From Xanthomonas cassavae CFBP 4642 (GTDB taxonomy: Bacteria > Pseudomonadota > Gammaproteobacteria > Xanthomonadales > Xanthomonadaceae): a DNA stretch of 64,000 nucleotides. Made by a program: the position numbers and the translations under genes. The stretch covers positions 4,008,837-4,072,836 of the forward strand of contig NZ_CM002139.1 of the NCBI RefSeq assembly GCF_000454545.1, in the 5' to 3' direction. Position 1 is the first letter of the stretch. Each line of letters opens with the position of its first letter. The notes beneath the pieces are model-generated. The model did no database searches. It worked only from the letters and a program-made list of their open reading frames with translations, and had not been told where the DNA came from. Of this stretch, positions 28,752-36,529 are shown one piece after another.

Positions 28752-30087
28752 ACAGCGAACGGCCTCGTCCAATGGCGTAATAAGCCAGACCGGCAGCTTC
28801 GATTTCCTGCGGGTCGTACAGGTTGCGCCCGTCGAACACGACATCGTCCTTCAAGGCCTGCTTGATCCCGGAAAAATCCGGGCTGCGGAACTGTTTCCAC
28901 TCGGTCACCACGACCAATGCATCAGCGCCCTCCAGCGCCGCGAAGGCGTCCTCGCACAGATGCAGATCATCGCGCTCACCGAAGATGCGCCGAGCCTCGC
29001 CGGTGGCTTCCGGATCATAGGCGCGGACGCTGGCGCCGGCGTCCCAGAGCTGGGCCATCAACCGGCGGCTGGAGGCCGCGCGCATGTCGTCGGTGTTGGG
29101 CTTGAATGCCAACCCCCAGACCGCGAAGGTCTTGCTGGCGATGCTGCCGACGCCGCCGTAATGGCGCTGCACCAGCTCGAACAAATGCCCCTTCTGCGCA
29201 TCGTTGACACTCTCCACCGCGTTGAGCAGGCGCGGTTGCATGCCATGTTGCTCGGCGGTCTTGGCCAGTGCCTGCACGTCCTTCGGGAAGCACGAACCAC
29301 CGTAACCGGCGCCGGGGTAGATGAAGTGCCAGCCGATCCGCGGATCCGAGCCGATGCCGTTACGCACGTGCTCGACGTCGGCACCGACGCGCTCGGCGAT
29401 GTTGGCGATCTCGTTCATGAAACTGATCTTGGTCGCCAGCATCGCGTTGGCCGCGTACTTGGTCAGCTCGGCCGAGCGCACGTCCATTTCCACGATGCGA
29501 TCGCGACTACGGTTGAATGGTGCGTACAGGCGACGCAGGCGCGCGACGGCGGCCGGCTTGGTGGCACCGATCACGATGCGATCGGGCCGCATGCAATCGG
29601 CCACCGCGTCTCCCTCCTTGAGGAATTCGGGGTTGGAGACGACGTCGACGTCGTACGCGACGCCGCGCGCGGCCAGTTCTTCCTGGATCGCCGCGCGGAC
29701 GATGTCCGCAGTGCCGACCGGCACCGTGGACTTGTTGACCACGATCGCCGGGCCTTCGATATGCCGGCCTAGCGTGCGTGCAACTGCCAGCACGTATTGC
29801 AGGTCGGCGCTACCGTCTTCGTCTGGCGGCGTACCCACGGCGATGAAGGCGATTTCGCCATGCGCGATCGCCGCGGCCGCGTCGCTGGTGAAGCGCAACC
29901 GGCCGGAGGCATGGTTGGCCTTCACCATCGGCTCCAGCCCGGGCTCGTAGATCGGAATCACCCCACCATTGAGGCCGTCAACCTTGGCCTGGTCGATGTC
30001 CACGCAAACGACCTGATGCCCGACTTCCGCCAGGCAGGTACCGGTGACAAGACCCACGTAGCCGGTGCCGAAGATCGCAACGCGCAT
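28744..30087 (-). CDS. ugd: UDP-glucose 6-dehydrogenase
   Basis: It oxidises UDP-glucose twice to UDP-glucuronate, a precursor of xanthan and other surface polysaccharides in Xanthomonas. The product is 447 residues. The N-terminal NAD-binding motif is [14 protein letters not shown]. The catalytic loop [14 protein letters not shown] carries the nucleophilic Cys. The middle domain and a C-terminal nucleotide-binding domain ([21 protein letters not shown]) are complete. It is separated by only 24 bp from the FKBP gene upstream on the same strand. Confidence 0.95.
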   Translation of the reverse strand: MRVAIFGTGYVGLVTGTCLAEVGHQVVCVDIDQAKVDGLNGGVIPIYEPGLEPMVKANHASGRLRFTSDAAAAIAHGEIAFIAVGTPPDEDGSADLQYVLAVARTLGRHIEGPAIVVNKSTVPVGTADIVRAAIQEELAARGVAYDVDVVSNPEFLKEGDAVADCMRPDRIVIGATKPAAVARLRRLYAPFNRSRDRIVEMDVRSAELTKYAANAMLATKISFMNEIANIAERVGADVEHVRNGIGSDPRIGWHFIYPGAGYGGSCFPKDVQALAKTAEQHGMQPRLLNAVESVNDAQKGHLFELVQRHYGGVGSIASKTFAVWGLAFKPNTDDMRAASSRRLMAQLWDAGASVRAYDPEATGEARRIFGERDDLHLCEDAFAALEGADALVVVTEWKQFRSPDFSGIKQALKDDVVFDGRNLYDPQEIEAAGLAYYAIGRGRSLYA

Positions 30088-30111
30088 GGATGGAATGACT
30101 CCTGCGGAAGA

Positions 30112-31083
30112 TCAGGGAAGGATGCCCATCAGTTCGACATCGAACGTCAACGTTGCGTCTGGTCCGATCGGCCCGCCTTGCGTGCCGTTCGGGCCATAGG
30201 CCAGGTTGGATGGAATCCAGAAACGATACTTCGAGCCGACCGGCATCAGGGCGACGCCCTCGGTCCAACCGGGAATGACCTGGTCCAGGCCGAACTCGGC
30301 CGGCTGGCCGCGCTGGTAGGAACTGTCGAACACCTGCCCGTTGAGCAGCTTGCCTTCGTAGTTCACACGGACCTTGTTGGTGCGCATCGGGCGCTCGCCG
30401 CTGCCCTGGCGCAACACCATGTACTGCAGGCCGGAAGCGGTGGTGATCACGCCCTTCTCGGTTTTGTTCTTGGCCAGGAAGGCATTGCCTTCTTCGCGAT
30501 TCTTGGCACCGGCAGCGCCCTGCTTGGCAGAGGCGAAAGCCTGCATGGTGGCGGCCGCTTCCTGCTGGGTCAGACGCGTGGTGCCCTTGGCGAACACGGT
30601 ACGCACCGCTTCCATCAGGATCGACAGGTCGATCTCGTCCTTGATGCCGGCCAGCGACGGACCGACCGCACGGTCGCCCAGCATCAGGCCGACGTTTTCC
30701 TTGGACGGCGCGGCCGGCGCGGAGCCCGGCGCCATGCCCGGCACCTGCTGGCCGTTACGGGCCGCCAACGCGGTGCGCAGGGCGGTGTCGGTGGCCTGGG
30801 TCTGCTCGTCGGACAGCAGCGGCTTGCCACCCTTGAACGCATTTTCGATGGCGCGTTGCATCGCGCTCAGGTCGATGTCCTGGGCAATCGGCTCGAACGA
30901 GCGCGCCACGTCCATCCCGATGGCGTAGCTGACGTTGTCGCGCGTGCTTTTCTCAGACGATGCATTCAAAACTGGCTTCTCCTTGGTGGCCGCTGCGGCC
31001 GGTTGCTGCGACATCGCCGGCATCGAAGCCGCCATTGCCACCATCAGTAGCGACGTCGCCGCGCCGCGCTTTCCCATCTTCAT
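30112..31083 (-). CDS. FKBP-type peptidyl-prolyl isomerase with duplicated N-domain
   Basis: A periplasmic folding factor of 323 residues. It has a signal peptide (about 1-27) and a FKBP N-terminal dimerisation domain (about 49-107, VSYAIGMDVARSF). A second, diverged copy of that domain follows (about 129-187, VGLMLGDRAVGPS). The C-terminal FKBP catalytic domain spans about 211-323 (VRVNYEGKLLNGQVFDSSY, VIPGWTEGVALMPVGSKY, NLAYGPNGTQGG). Mip/FkpA-type proteins have one N-domain; two is unusual. It converts Xaa-Pro peptide bonds and acts as chaperone. The start at 31083 (MKMGKRG) gives a proper signal sequence. Confidence 0.88.
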   Translation of the reverse strand: MKMGKRGAATSLLMVAMAASMPAMSQQPAAAATKEKPVLNASSEKSTRDNVSYAIGMDVARSFEPIAQDIDLSAMQRAIENAFKGGKPLLSDEQTQATDTALRTALAARNGQQVPGMAPGSAPAAPSKENVGLMLGDRAVGPSLAGIKDEIDLSILMEAVRTVFAKGTTRLTQQEAAATMQAFASAKQGAAGAKNREEGNAFLAKNKTEKGVITTASGLQYMVLRQGSGERPMRTNKVRVNYEGKLLNGQVFDSSYQRGQPAEFGLDQVIPGWTEGVALMPVGSKYRFWIPSNLAYGPNGTQGGPIGPDATLTFDVELMGILP

Positions 31084-31173
31084 TCGATGCAGTTCCAGAA
31101 AGTGAAAAGACGCGCCACCGACGGCGCTGAACACGCATTGTCGCATGCGCACGCGGCGTTGCGAGAGCCGCGC

Positions 31174-31731
31174 TCAGCGCGACGGTGCATTGAGCTCGCG
31201 TTCGATTGCCGCCAGCACGCTTGGATCGTCCGGTTTGATCTTGCTGGGGAACTGCGCCACCACGTGTCCATTGCGACCGATCAGATACTTATGAAAATTC
31301 CAGCCCGGCGCCACACCCGTGGCCTGGGTCAGCCGCTGGTACAGCGGCGTCGCCTCCTTGCCCAGCACATGCACCTTCTCAAACATCGGAAACTTGACGC
31401 CATAGGTCAGCGTGCAGAATTCCTGGATCTGCTTCTCAGATCCCGGTTCCTGCCCCTGGAAATCGTTGGACGGGAAGCCTAGCACCGCGAAGCCGCGGCT
31501 GCCGAAGCGCTGGTTGAGCGCTTCCAGGCCCTCGTACTGCGGGGTATAGCCGCATTTGCTGGCGGTGTTGACCACCATCAGTACCTTGCCGCCGTAACTA
31601 CGGTTCAGGTTGATCGGCGCCTTGCCGGCCAGCGGGCGGTAGTCCAGGTCCAGCAGCGGCGCACCGGCTGCCATCGCCGAACTCGCCAAAACGCCAGCAA
31701 ATACACCGGCCAACAGACGTTTGAACAACAT
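31174..31731 (-). CDS. glutathione peroxidase family protein, exported
   Basis: A thiol peroxidase of 185 residues that carries a signal peptide (about 1-21, ...SSAMAAGAPL) and should act in the periplasm. The catalytic block VNTASKCGYTPQYEGL has Cys in place of selenocysteine. The second block reads GFPSNDFQGQEPGS, where most family members have NQF. The third block is GWNFHKYLI. Cys-type bacterial members usually use thioredoxin rather than glutathione. The Q-to-D change in the second block may lower activity. The start at 31731 follows a GACCTGCC spacer; longer frames run into the divergent YtrA promoter. Confidence 0.88.
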   Translation of the reverse strand: MLFKRLLAGVFAGVLASSAMAAGAPLLDLDYRPLAGKAPINLNRSYGGKVLMVVNTASKCGYTPQYEGLEALNQRFGSRGFAVLGFPSNDFQGQEPGSEKQIQEFCTLTYGVKFPMFEKVHVLGKEATPLYQRLTQATGVAPGWNFHKYLIGRNGHVVAQFPSKIKPDDPSVLAAIERELNAPSR

Positions 31732-31801
31732 GGGCAGGTCCTCGGAAGTGGGTGGGCGACCCGCTGCGCGCGGGGTGCCATCAGTTGGGTATGACAGGCA
31801 G

Positions 31802-31842
31802 TTGACGGCCCGCGTGTCGGTGTTATAGTTGAATACAACACC
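31802..31842 (+). promoter_or_regulatory. promoter and YtrA-type operator GGTG-N16-CACC
   Basis: TTGACG (31802-31807) and TATAGT (31824-31829) form a -35/-10 pair with a 16-bp spacer. GGTG (31819-31822) and CACC (31839-31842) are exactly 16 bases apart and flank the -10 box, so a bound repressor would block RNA polymerase. From memory, GGTG-N16-CACC is the site reported for the YtrA-like regulator of Xanthomonas citri. It precedes the operon with the YtrA homologue. Confidence 0.8.
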
Positions 31843-31866
31843 AGTCATCCAACGCAGGGGGAAAGC

Positions 31867-32115
31867 ATGAACAGCACATGTGTCACGCGACCGGTTCCGC
31901 TGTTGCTGTTCGGCAGCACCCTGTGTGTTCTTGGTTGGCTGGGAGCCGCTTCCAGTCAGGTGACGGAGTCCGGCGCCGATTATGGCGTGTCGGAGGCGGT
32001 TACGGAAAACGCGACACCTCCCCCCGAAGAGCGCACCCGGCCCGGCCGGCACCTGCGCGCTTCGCTGTCGATGCCCTATTTCTCCTTCGCGCAGGTCCTG
32101 CGCCCACGGAGCTGA
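31867..32115 (+). CDS. small exported or membrane protein, first gene of the YtrA operon
   Basis: An 82-residue protein with a hydrophobic N-terminal helix (PLLLFGSTLCVLGWLGAA, about 11-29) that can be a signal peptide or anchor. A polar tail rich in Pro/Glu/Arg follows. It has a GGGGGAAAG ribosome-binding site and lies directly after the operator, with only 2 bp to the regulator gene. I do not recognise a family. A role in sensing or accessory function for the downstream ABC transporter is possible but not shown. Confidence 0.6.
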   Translation: MNSTCVTRPVPLLLFGSTLCVLGWLGAASSQVTESGADYGVSEAVTENATPPPEERTRPGRHLRASLSMPYFSFAQVLRPRS

Positions 32116-32117
32116 TC

Positions 32118-32480
32118 ATGAACGACATCCAATGGAGCGACGGCGCTCCCATCTACCGCCAACTCAAGGAACGGGTCATTGCCATGATGCTCGATGGACT
32201 CCTCAAGCCCGGGGACGCCCTGCCCTCGGTGCGCCAGGTGGCGGCGGACTATCAACTCAATCCCATCACCGTCTCGCGCGCCTACCAGGAACTGGCCGAC
32301 GAGAACCTGGTGGAAAAGCGCCGTGGCCTGGGCATGTTCATGACCCCGGAAGCGGCACAGAAGCTGCGCGGAAGCGAACGCGAGCGTTTCTTGAATGAAG
32401 AATGGCCGGCGGTGCTGGAACGGATCCAGCGGCTGGGCCTGTCCATCGACGATCTATTGCCACAGGGGAAAACACCATGA
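32118..32480 (+). CDS. GntR-family transcriptional regulator, YtrA subfamily
   Basis: A short GntR regulator of 120 residues with the winged helix at 8-75 (PIYRQLKERVIAMMLDG, ALPSVRQVAADYQLNPITVS) and only a short helical C-terminus. This is the mark of the YtrA subfamily, whose members repress ABC-transporter operons. It overlaps the ATPase gene by ATGA. The site GGTG-N16-CACC at the operon promoter is the expected target, so autoregulation is likely. Longer upstream starts would overlap the small exported-protein gene. Confidence 0.9.
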   Translation: MNDIQWSDGAPIYRQLKERVIAMMLDGLLKPGDALPSVRQVAADYQLNPITVSRAYQELADENLVEKRRGLGMFMTPEAAQKLRGSERERFLNEEWPAVLERIQRLGLSIDDLLPQGKTP

Positions 32481-33352
32481 CCGCCGTCTCCACCGACCAT
32501 GTCGTCGACGCACACGGCCTGCGCAAGGCCTACAAACACCGGCTGGCGCTGGACAACACCAGCTTCACCATCGCCGCCGGTCGCATCGTCGGGTTGATCG
32601 GCCCCAACGGCGCCGGCAAGACCACTGCGCTCAAGGCCGTGCTGGGGTTGACCGATTTCGACGGCAACTTGAAGGTGCTGGGCATGGACCCGCGCACCGA
32701 GCGCAACGCGCTGATGAACGAGGTCTGCTTCATTGCCGACGTGGCGGTACTGCCGCGCTGGTTGCGGGTAGGCGAAGCGATCGACTTCGTCGCCGGCGTG
32801 CACCCGCGCTTCGATCGTGCCAAGTGCGAGCGCTTCCTGACCAACACCCAGCTCAATCGCAAATCGCGGGTGCGCGAGCTGTCCAAGGGCATGATCGTGC
32901 AGTTGCACCTGGCGCTGGTAATGGCCATCGACGCGCGCATCCTGGTGCTGGACGAACCCACCCTGGGGCTGGACATCCTGTACCGCAAGCAGTTCTACCA
33001 GCGCCTGCTGGAGGATTACTTCGACGAGCAGAAGACCATCATCGTCACCACCCACCAGGTCGAAGAAATCGAGCACATCCTGACCGATGTGATGTTCATC
33101 CGCGATGGCCGCATCGTGTTGACTGCCGACATGGAAGACGTTGCCGAGCGCTACACCGAAGTACTGGTCGGTGCCGAGCGCCTGGATGCCGTACGTGCGC
33201 TCAAGCCGATCGACGAACGCAGCCTGCCGTTCGGCAAGACCGTGATGCTGTTCGATGGTGTGCCCAAGGCACAGCTCGCCGGCTTTGGAGAAACCCGCAA
33301 TCCCGGCCTGGCCGATCTGTTTGTTGCCGTCATGAAGGGGACCTACGCATGA
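32477..33352 (+). CDS. ABC transporter ATP-binding protein (YtrA operon)
   Basis: The ATPase subunit of an export-type ABC transporter, 291 residues. It has Walker A GPNGAGKTTALK, the signature as LSKGM, Walker B ILVLDEPTLGLD and the H-loop VTTHQVEE. The C-terminal 80 residues are typical for the YtrB/CcmA-like drug or peptide exporter ATPases. The start overlaps the regulator stop and its stop overlaps the permease start (both ATGA), so the three are coupled. The substrate is unknown; relatives respond to cell-wall-acting compounds or envelope stress. Confidence 0.9.
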   Translation: MTAVSTDHVVDAHGLRKAYKHRLALDNTSFTIAAGRIVGLIGPNGAGKTTALKAVLGLTDFDGNLKVLGMDPRTERNALMNEVCFIADVAVLPRWLRVGEAIDFVAGVHPRFDRAKCERFLTNTQLNRKSRVRELSKGMIVQLHLALVMAIDARILVLDEPTLGLDILYRKQFYQRLLEDYFDEQKTIIVTTHQVEEIEHILTDVMFIRDGRIVLTADMEDVAERYTEVLVGAERLDAVRALKPIDERSLPFGKTVMLFDGVPKAQLAGFGETRNPGLADLFVAVMKGTYA

Positions 33353-34335
33353 ACGCAGTGACCACGCACGCATCGCCCGCCCGCAGCTTCGGCTGGCTGC
33401 TCAAACGCGAATACTGGGAACACCGTGGCGGCTTCGTCTGGGCGCAGGTGATCACCGGCGGTATCGCGGTGTTCTTCGCGCTGCTGGGGGCCGTGATCGG
33501 TGCGATCACCGCGCGCCGCAACATGGTTGGCGACAGCGTCAACCTGGGCGACATGGCCGAGTACACCCGCACCCTGGGCCAGGTTGGCGACGGCCTGCTG
33601 CTGGGCGGGATCGGCATCGCCTCGGTGGTGCTGGCCTTCGTGGTGTTCTTCTACGCACTGGGCAGCCTGTACGACGACCGCCGCGACCGCAGCGTGCTGT
33701 TCTGGAAATCACTGCCGGTGTCCGACGTGCAGACGGTACTGTCCAAGGCGGCCTGGGCGCTGTTGCTGGCGCCGCTGATCGCCATCGCGATCGGCCTGGT
33801 GGTGGGCCTGGCGCTGTGGCTGATCGCCATCGGCGGTGCCCTGATCGCCGGTGCGCCCAGCCCCTGGGCGATGGCCACCCACTCGCATCCGTTCGCGATG
33901 CTCTGGTTGCTGCTCACGACCGTGCCGATGAGCCTGTTATGGTCGTTGCCGACCGTGGGCTGGCTGATGTTCTGCTCGGCCTGGGCCAACAGCAAGCCAT
34001 TCCTGTGGGCGGTGCTGTTCCCGCTGCTGGCCTGCGTGATGCTGAGCATCCTGTCGGCGATGCCGGGCGTGTCGCTGCCGATCGGCTGGATCTGGTACAT
34101 CGTGTGCTACCGCGGCCTGCTCAGCGTGTTGCCTGGCACCTGGTCGCCGCGTGCGGTCAGCGGCAACCTGGACAGCAGCGCCATGCAGAACCCCAGCGAC
34201 CTGGTGCAGTGGGCCCTGCAGCACACCGACAGCGCACGCGTCTATGGCAATGCCGACATCTGGATCGGTGCTGCCATCGGTGTGGTCCTGATCGTCGCCT
34301 CCATCTACCTGCGCCGCCGGCGCTCCGAAGCCTGA
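33349..34335 (+). CDS. ABC transporter permease (YtrA operon)
   Basis: A 328-residue inner-membrane protein with about seven hydrophobic segments (first at about 27-53, then pairs near 84-108, 130-160, 185-240 and 300-318). A positively charged linker (YDDRRDRSVLFWKSLPVSD) is found in ABC-2 type permeases. The frame is open far upstream, but through the ATPase gene, so MNAVTTHAS at 33349 with the ATGA overlap is the start. It pairs with the preceding ATPase. Confidence 0.88.
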   Translation: MNAVTTHASPARSFGWLLKREYWEHRGGFVWAQVITGGIAVFFALLGAVIGAITARRNMVGDSVNLGDMAEYTRTLGQVGDGLLLGGIGIASVVLAFVVFFYALGSLYDDRRDRSVLFWKSLPVSDVQTVLSKAAWALLLAPLIAIAIGLVVGLALWLIAIGGALIAGAPSPWAMATHSHPFAMLWLLLTTVPMSLLWSLPTVGWLMFCSAWANSKPFLWAVLFPLLACVMLSILSAMPGVSLPIGWIWYIVCYRGLLSVLPGTWSPRAVSGNLDSSAMQNPSDLVQWALQHTDSARVYGNADIWIGAAIGVVLIVASIYLRRRRSEA

Positions 34336-34345
34336 AGGACATCCC

Positions 34346-35176
34346 ATGCGCCTGCCCCTGACCCTGGCCCTTCTGTTCGCATTGCCCGGCGCCGCGGCTG
34401 CCGAAGAGCAATGCACGTACTCCGAACCGCGCAGCCTGGAGTTGCAACTGGCGGGAGTGAAGTCGGTGGTGTTCGAAGTCGCCTCCAACGACCTGCGTCT
34501 GGACGCCGCACCCGGCACCGGCACCGGCGCACGCCTGCACGGCCGCGCCTGTGCGGCCAAGGCCGAGCTGCTCAAGGCGCTCACCGTGACCCAGAAGCGG
34601 GTTGGCGACAAGCTGGTGGTGACCCTGGCCGAAGACCGCCTGAGCCGCATGTCCATCGGCGAGAACTATGCGTACCTGGACCTGCGCGGCAGCGTACCCA
34701 ACACCCTGCTGGTGCAGTTCGATGTGGGTTCCGGCGATGCCGAGATCACCGGTGCCGCATCCGTCAGCGCCGATGTCGGCTCTGGCGATATGACCGTCCG
34801 CCGCAGCAAGGGGCGCGTCACCGCCAAGGTGGGCTCCGGCGACATCGAGCTGGAGGACATCGGATCGCTGCGCGTGCTGGCGGTGGGCTCGGGTGACCTG
34901 AAGGCCAAGCAGATCCACGGCGCAACCGAGGTCGGCAAGGTGGGCTCCGGCGACGTCAGACTGCGCGCCGTGGCAGGCAACGTCACCGTTGGCACCGTGG
35001 GGTCGGGCGAGATGGAGATCGAGGACGTGCAGGGGAGCGTCCGGGTCGAGGCGATCAGCTCCGGCTCGATTCATGTGCGCAAGGTCAGTGGCGATGTGAG
35101 CCTTGCGCGCAAGGGCAGCGGCGAGATCAGCGCCAGCGATGTGGGCGGCGCCGTGCACGTGCCGGCGGACAAGTAA
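34346..35176 (+). CDS. exported beta-helical protein with VGSGD repeats (DUF4097/DUF2807-like)
   Basis: A 276-residue protein with signal peptide (about 1-18). From about residue 125 it shows a regular series of 17-20-residue repeats with the consensus V.VGSGD... (FDVGSGDAEI, ADVGSGDMTV, AKVGSGDIEL, LAVGSGDLKA, GKVGSGDVRL, GTVGSGEMEI). These would form a right-handed beta-helix as in DUF4097/DUF2807 proteins. It starts 10 bp after the permease, so it is probably in the YtrA operon. A role at the envelope is likely; the exact function is unknown. Confidence 0.8.
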   Translation: MRLPLTLALLFALPGAAAAEEQCTYSEPRSLELQLAGVKSVVFEVASNDLRLDAAPGTGTGARLHGRACAAKAELLKALTVTQKRVGDKLVVTLAEDRLSRMSIGENYAYLDLRGSVPNTLLVQFDVGSGDAEITGAASVSADVGSGDMTVRRSKGRVTAKVGSGDIELEDIGSLRVLAVGSGDLKAKQIHGATEVGKVGSGDVRLRAVAGNVTVGTVGSGEMEIEDVQGSVRVEAISSGSIHVRKVSGDVSLARKGSGEISASDVGGAVHVPADK

Positions 35177-35198
35177 CTCTTTATTCGGGGGATAGCTG

Positions 35199-35729
35199 AT
35201 GAAACTGCTTATTTCTGCGGTAATGGCCAGCGTGTTGCTGGCGGGCTGCGGCCAGTCCGAGCCGAAGGTGGTGGTGTCGGGCGAGAACGACAGCGGCGGC
35301 GTGACCTTCAACGGCAAGAGCGTGACGCTCAGGCGCAGCGGCTTGCCGGCGGCGACCATCCGTGCCGACGGTGCGCTCAGCATCGGCGGCAAACCGGTGA
35401 ACTTGAACGACGGGCAGCATCAGGCGATGCGTCAGTACTACGCGCAGATCCAGGGCGTTGCGGCCAAGGGCATCGATATCGGCACGCAGGGCGCGGCATT
35501 CGGCGCGCATGCCGCCGGTGAAGCGCTCAAAGGCGTGCTGAGCGGCAACCCGGACCAGATCGGCGACAAGATCGAAGCCGAAGCGGAGACCTTCAAACAG
35601 AAGGCCATGCTTATCTGCGACCAGCTGGACACGCTGCGCGGCGCGCAGGATGCGGCAGCCAGTGCGGTGCCCGAGTTCGGCCCCTATGCCAATCTCACCC
35701 AGAAGGACGTTGCCGACTGCCGCGATTGA
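35199..35729 (+). CDS. lipoprotein, DUF2884 (YggN)-like
   Basis: A 176-residue lipoprotein with a signal peptide ending in the lipobox LLAGC (Cys at 17). The body has a short beta motif (VVVSGENDSGGVTFNGKSV, then TIRADGALSIGGKPV) and a helical part (HQAMRQYYAQIQGVAAKG..., GAAFGAHAAGEALKGVL) as in DUF2884 proteins. The function is unknown. It follows the DUF4097-like gene by 22 bp. The next gene encodes a related lipoprotein. Confidence 0.78.
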   Translation: MKLLISAVMASVLLAGCGQSEPKVVVSGENDSGGVTFNGKSVTLRRSGLPAATIRADGALSIGGKPVNLNDGQHQAMRQYYAQIQGVAAKGIDIGTQGAAFGAHAAGEALKGVLSGNPDQIGDKIEAEAETFKQKAMLICDQLDTLRGAQDAAASAVPEFGPYANLTQKDVADCRD

Positions 35730-35976
35730 GGGCGGCGTGCGTCGCCGTAGTGCTCGCGGCCGCTGCATTTGGACTGGTCGGACATGGCCGCAAGCACCGG
35801 CCGGCACACGGCGCACGGGGGAACATGCAGCGCGTCAGCGGCATGCGATGAGGTTGCGCTGCAACCGCTCGTGGGTGCACCCCTGCGACGTTTTGTCAGC
35901 CCTGCCGCCCATACGCGTCGGCACCCGCAGACCGCGGCGGGATTACACTGTGCGCTCCCCTCGACCCACCGATCCC

Positions 35977-36399
35977 ATGAACAAGTTCGTGATGCTCTGC
36001 ATGGCGCTGTTGCTGTGCACACTCGCCGCCTGCGGCGATCAGTCGTCCCGGCGTGCCGAACGTGGCAAGCCGCGCGTCGCCATCACCACGCAGTCGGTGA
36101 TGATCCGTCGCCCGCCCGCCGCCAACGCGGAGATCACCCCGGACGGCACGCTCAAGATCGACGATATCGCGCTACCGCAGAAGGAGCCGACCCGCGCCAA
36201 GCTGCAACTGCTGTTCGGGCATCTGCAGATGCTGCGCCAGCAGGCGGTCAACGACGCCGGCCCGGACCCGGATTACAAGTCGATCAAGCTGACCGCGACG
36301 CCGGAAATCCAGCGGCTCAGTACCGAGCTGCTGGAAGAAATCCCGCCGCTGCAGCCGTACCGCGAAAGCTTCGGGAACGTGCAGGCCGAGCGACACTGA
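35977..36399 (+). CDS. lipoprotein related to the preceding one
   Basis: A 140-residue lipoprotein with lipobox LAAC (Cys at 19). The motif VMIRRPPAANAEITPDGTLKI matches VTLRRSGLPAATIRADGALSI of the upstream lipoprotein, and a helical part with LQMLRQQAVNDAG follows, so the two are probably paralogues. The ATG at 35977 gives a proper signal peptide; the frame upstream is open but uninformative. It is 247 bp after the first lipoprotein and ends before a bidirectional hairpin. The function is unknown. Confidence 0.75.
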   Translation: MNKFVMLCMALLLCTLAACGDQSSRRAERGKPRVAITTQSVMIRRPPAANAEITPDGTLKIDDIALPQKEPTRAKLQLLFGHLQMLRQQAVNDAGPDPDYKSIKLTATPEIQRLSTELLEEIPPLQPYRESFGNVQAERH

Positions 36400-36474
36400 G
36401 CCACGCAGCCGCGCAGTTGCGCTAACGCTTCGATCGCAGGCGGCGGGCGCGATGCCCAGCCCCATCACGCCACT

Positions 36475-36500
36475 GGTCTTGCCGCATCGACGGCAAGACC
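36475..36500. terminator. perfect hairpin between convergent genes
   Basis: GGTCTTGCCG (36475-36484) and CGGCAAGACC (36491-36500) pair perfectly around CATCGA. It lies between the lipoprotein gene (+) and fumC (-). Neither side has a good U-tract, so it may act as a bidirectional but weak terminator. Confidence 0.55.
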
Positions 36501-36529
36501 GCATGTACACCCTCCATGGCTGGCGGCGA

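Noticed and set aside
28515..28844. longer SlyX reading frame starting at 28844
   Set aside because: The extra part lies inside ugd. The start at 28751 gives the normal SlyX length.
32395..33348. long frame upstream of the YtrA-operon permease
   Set aside because: It runs inside the ATPase gene in another frame. The permease begins at 33349 with an ATGA overlap.
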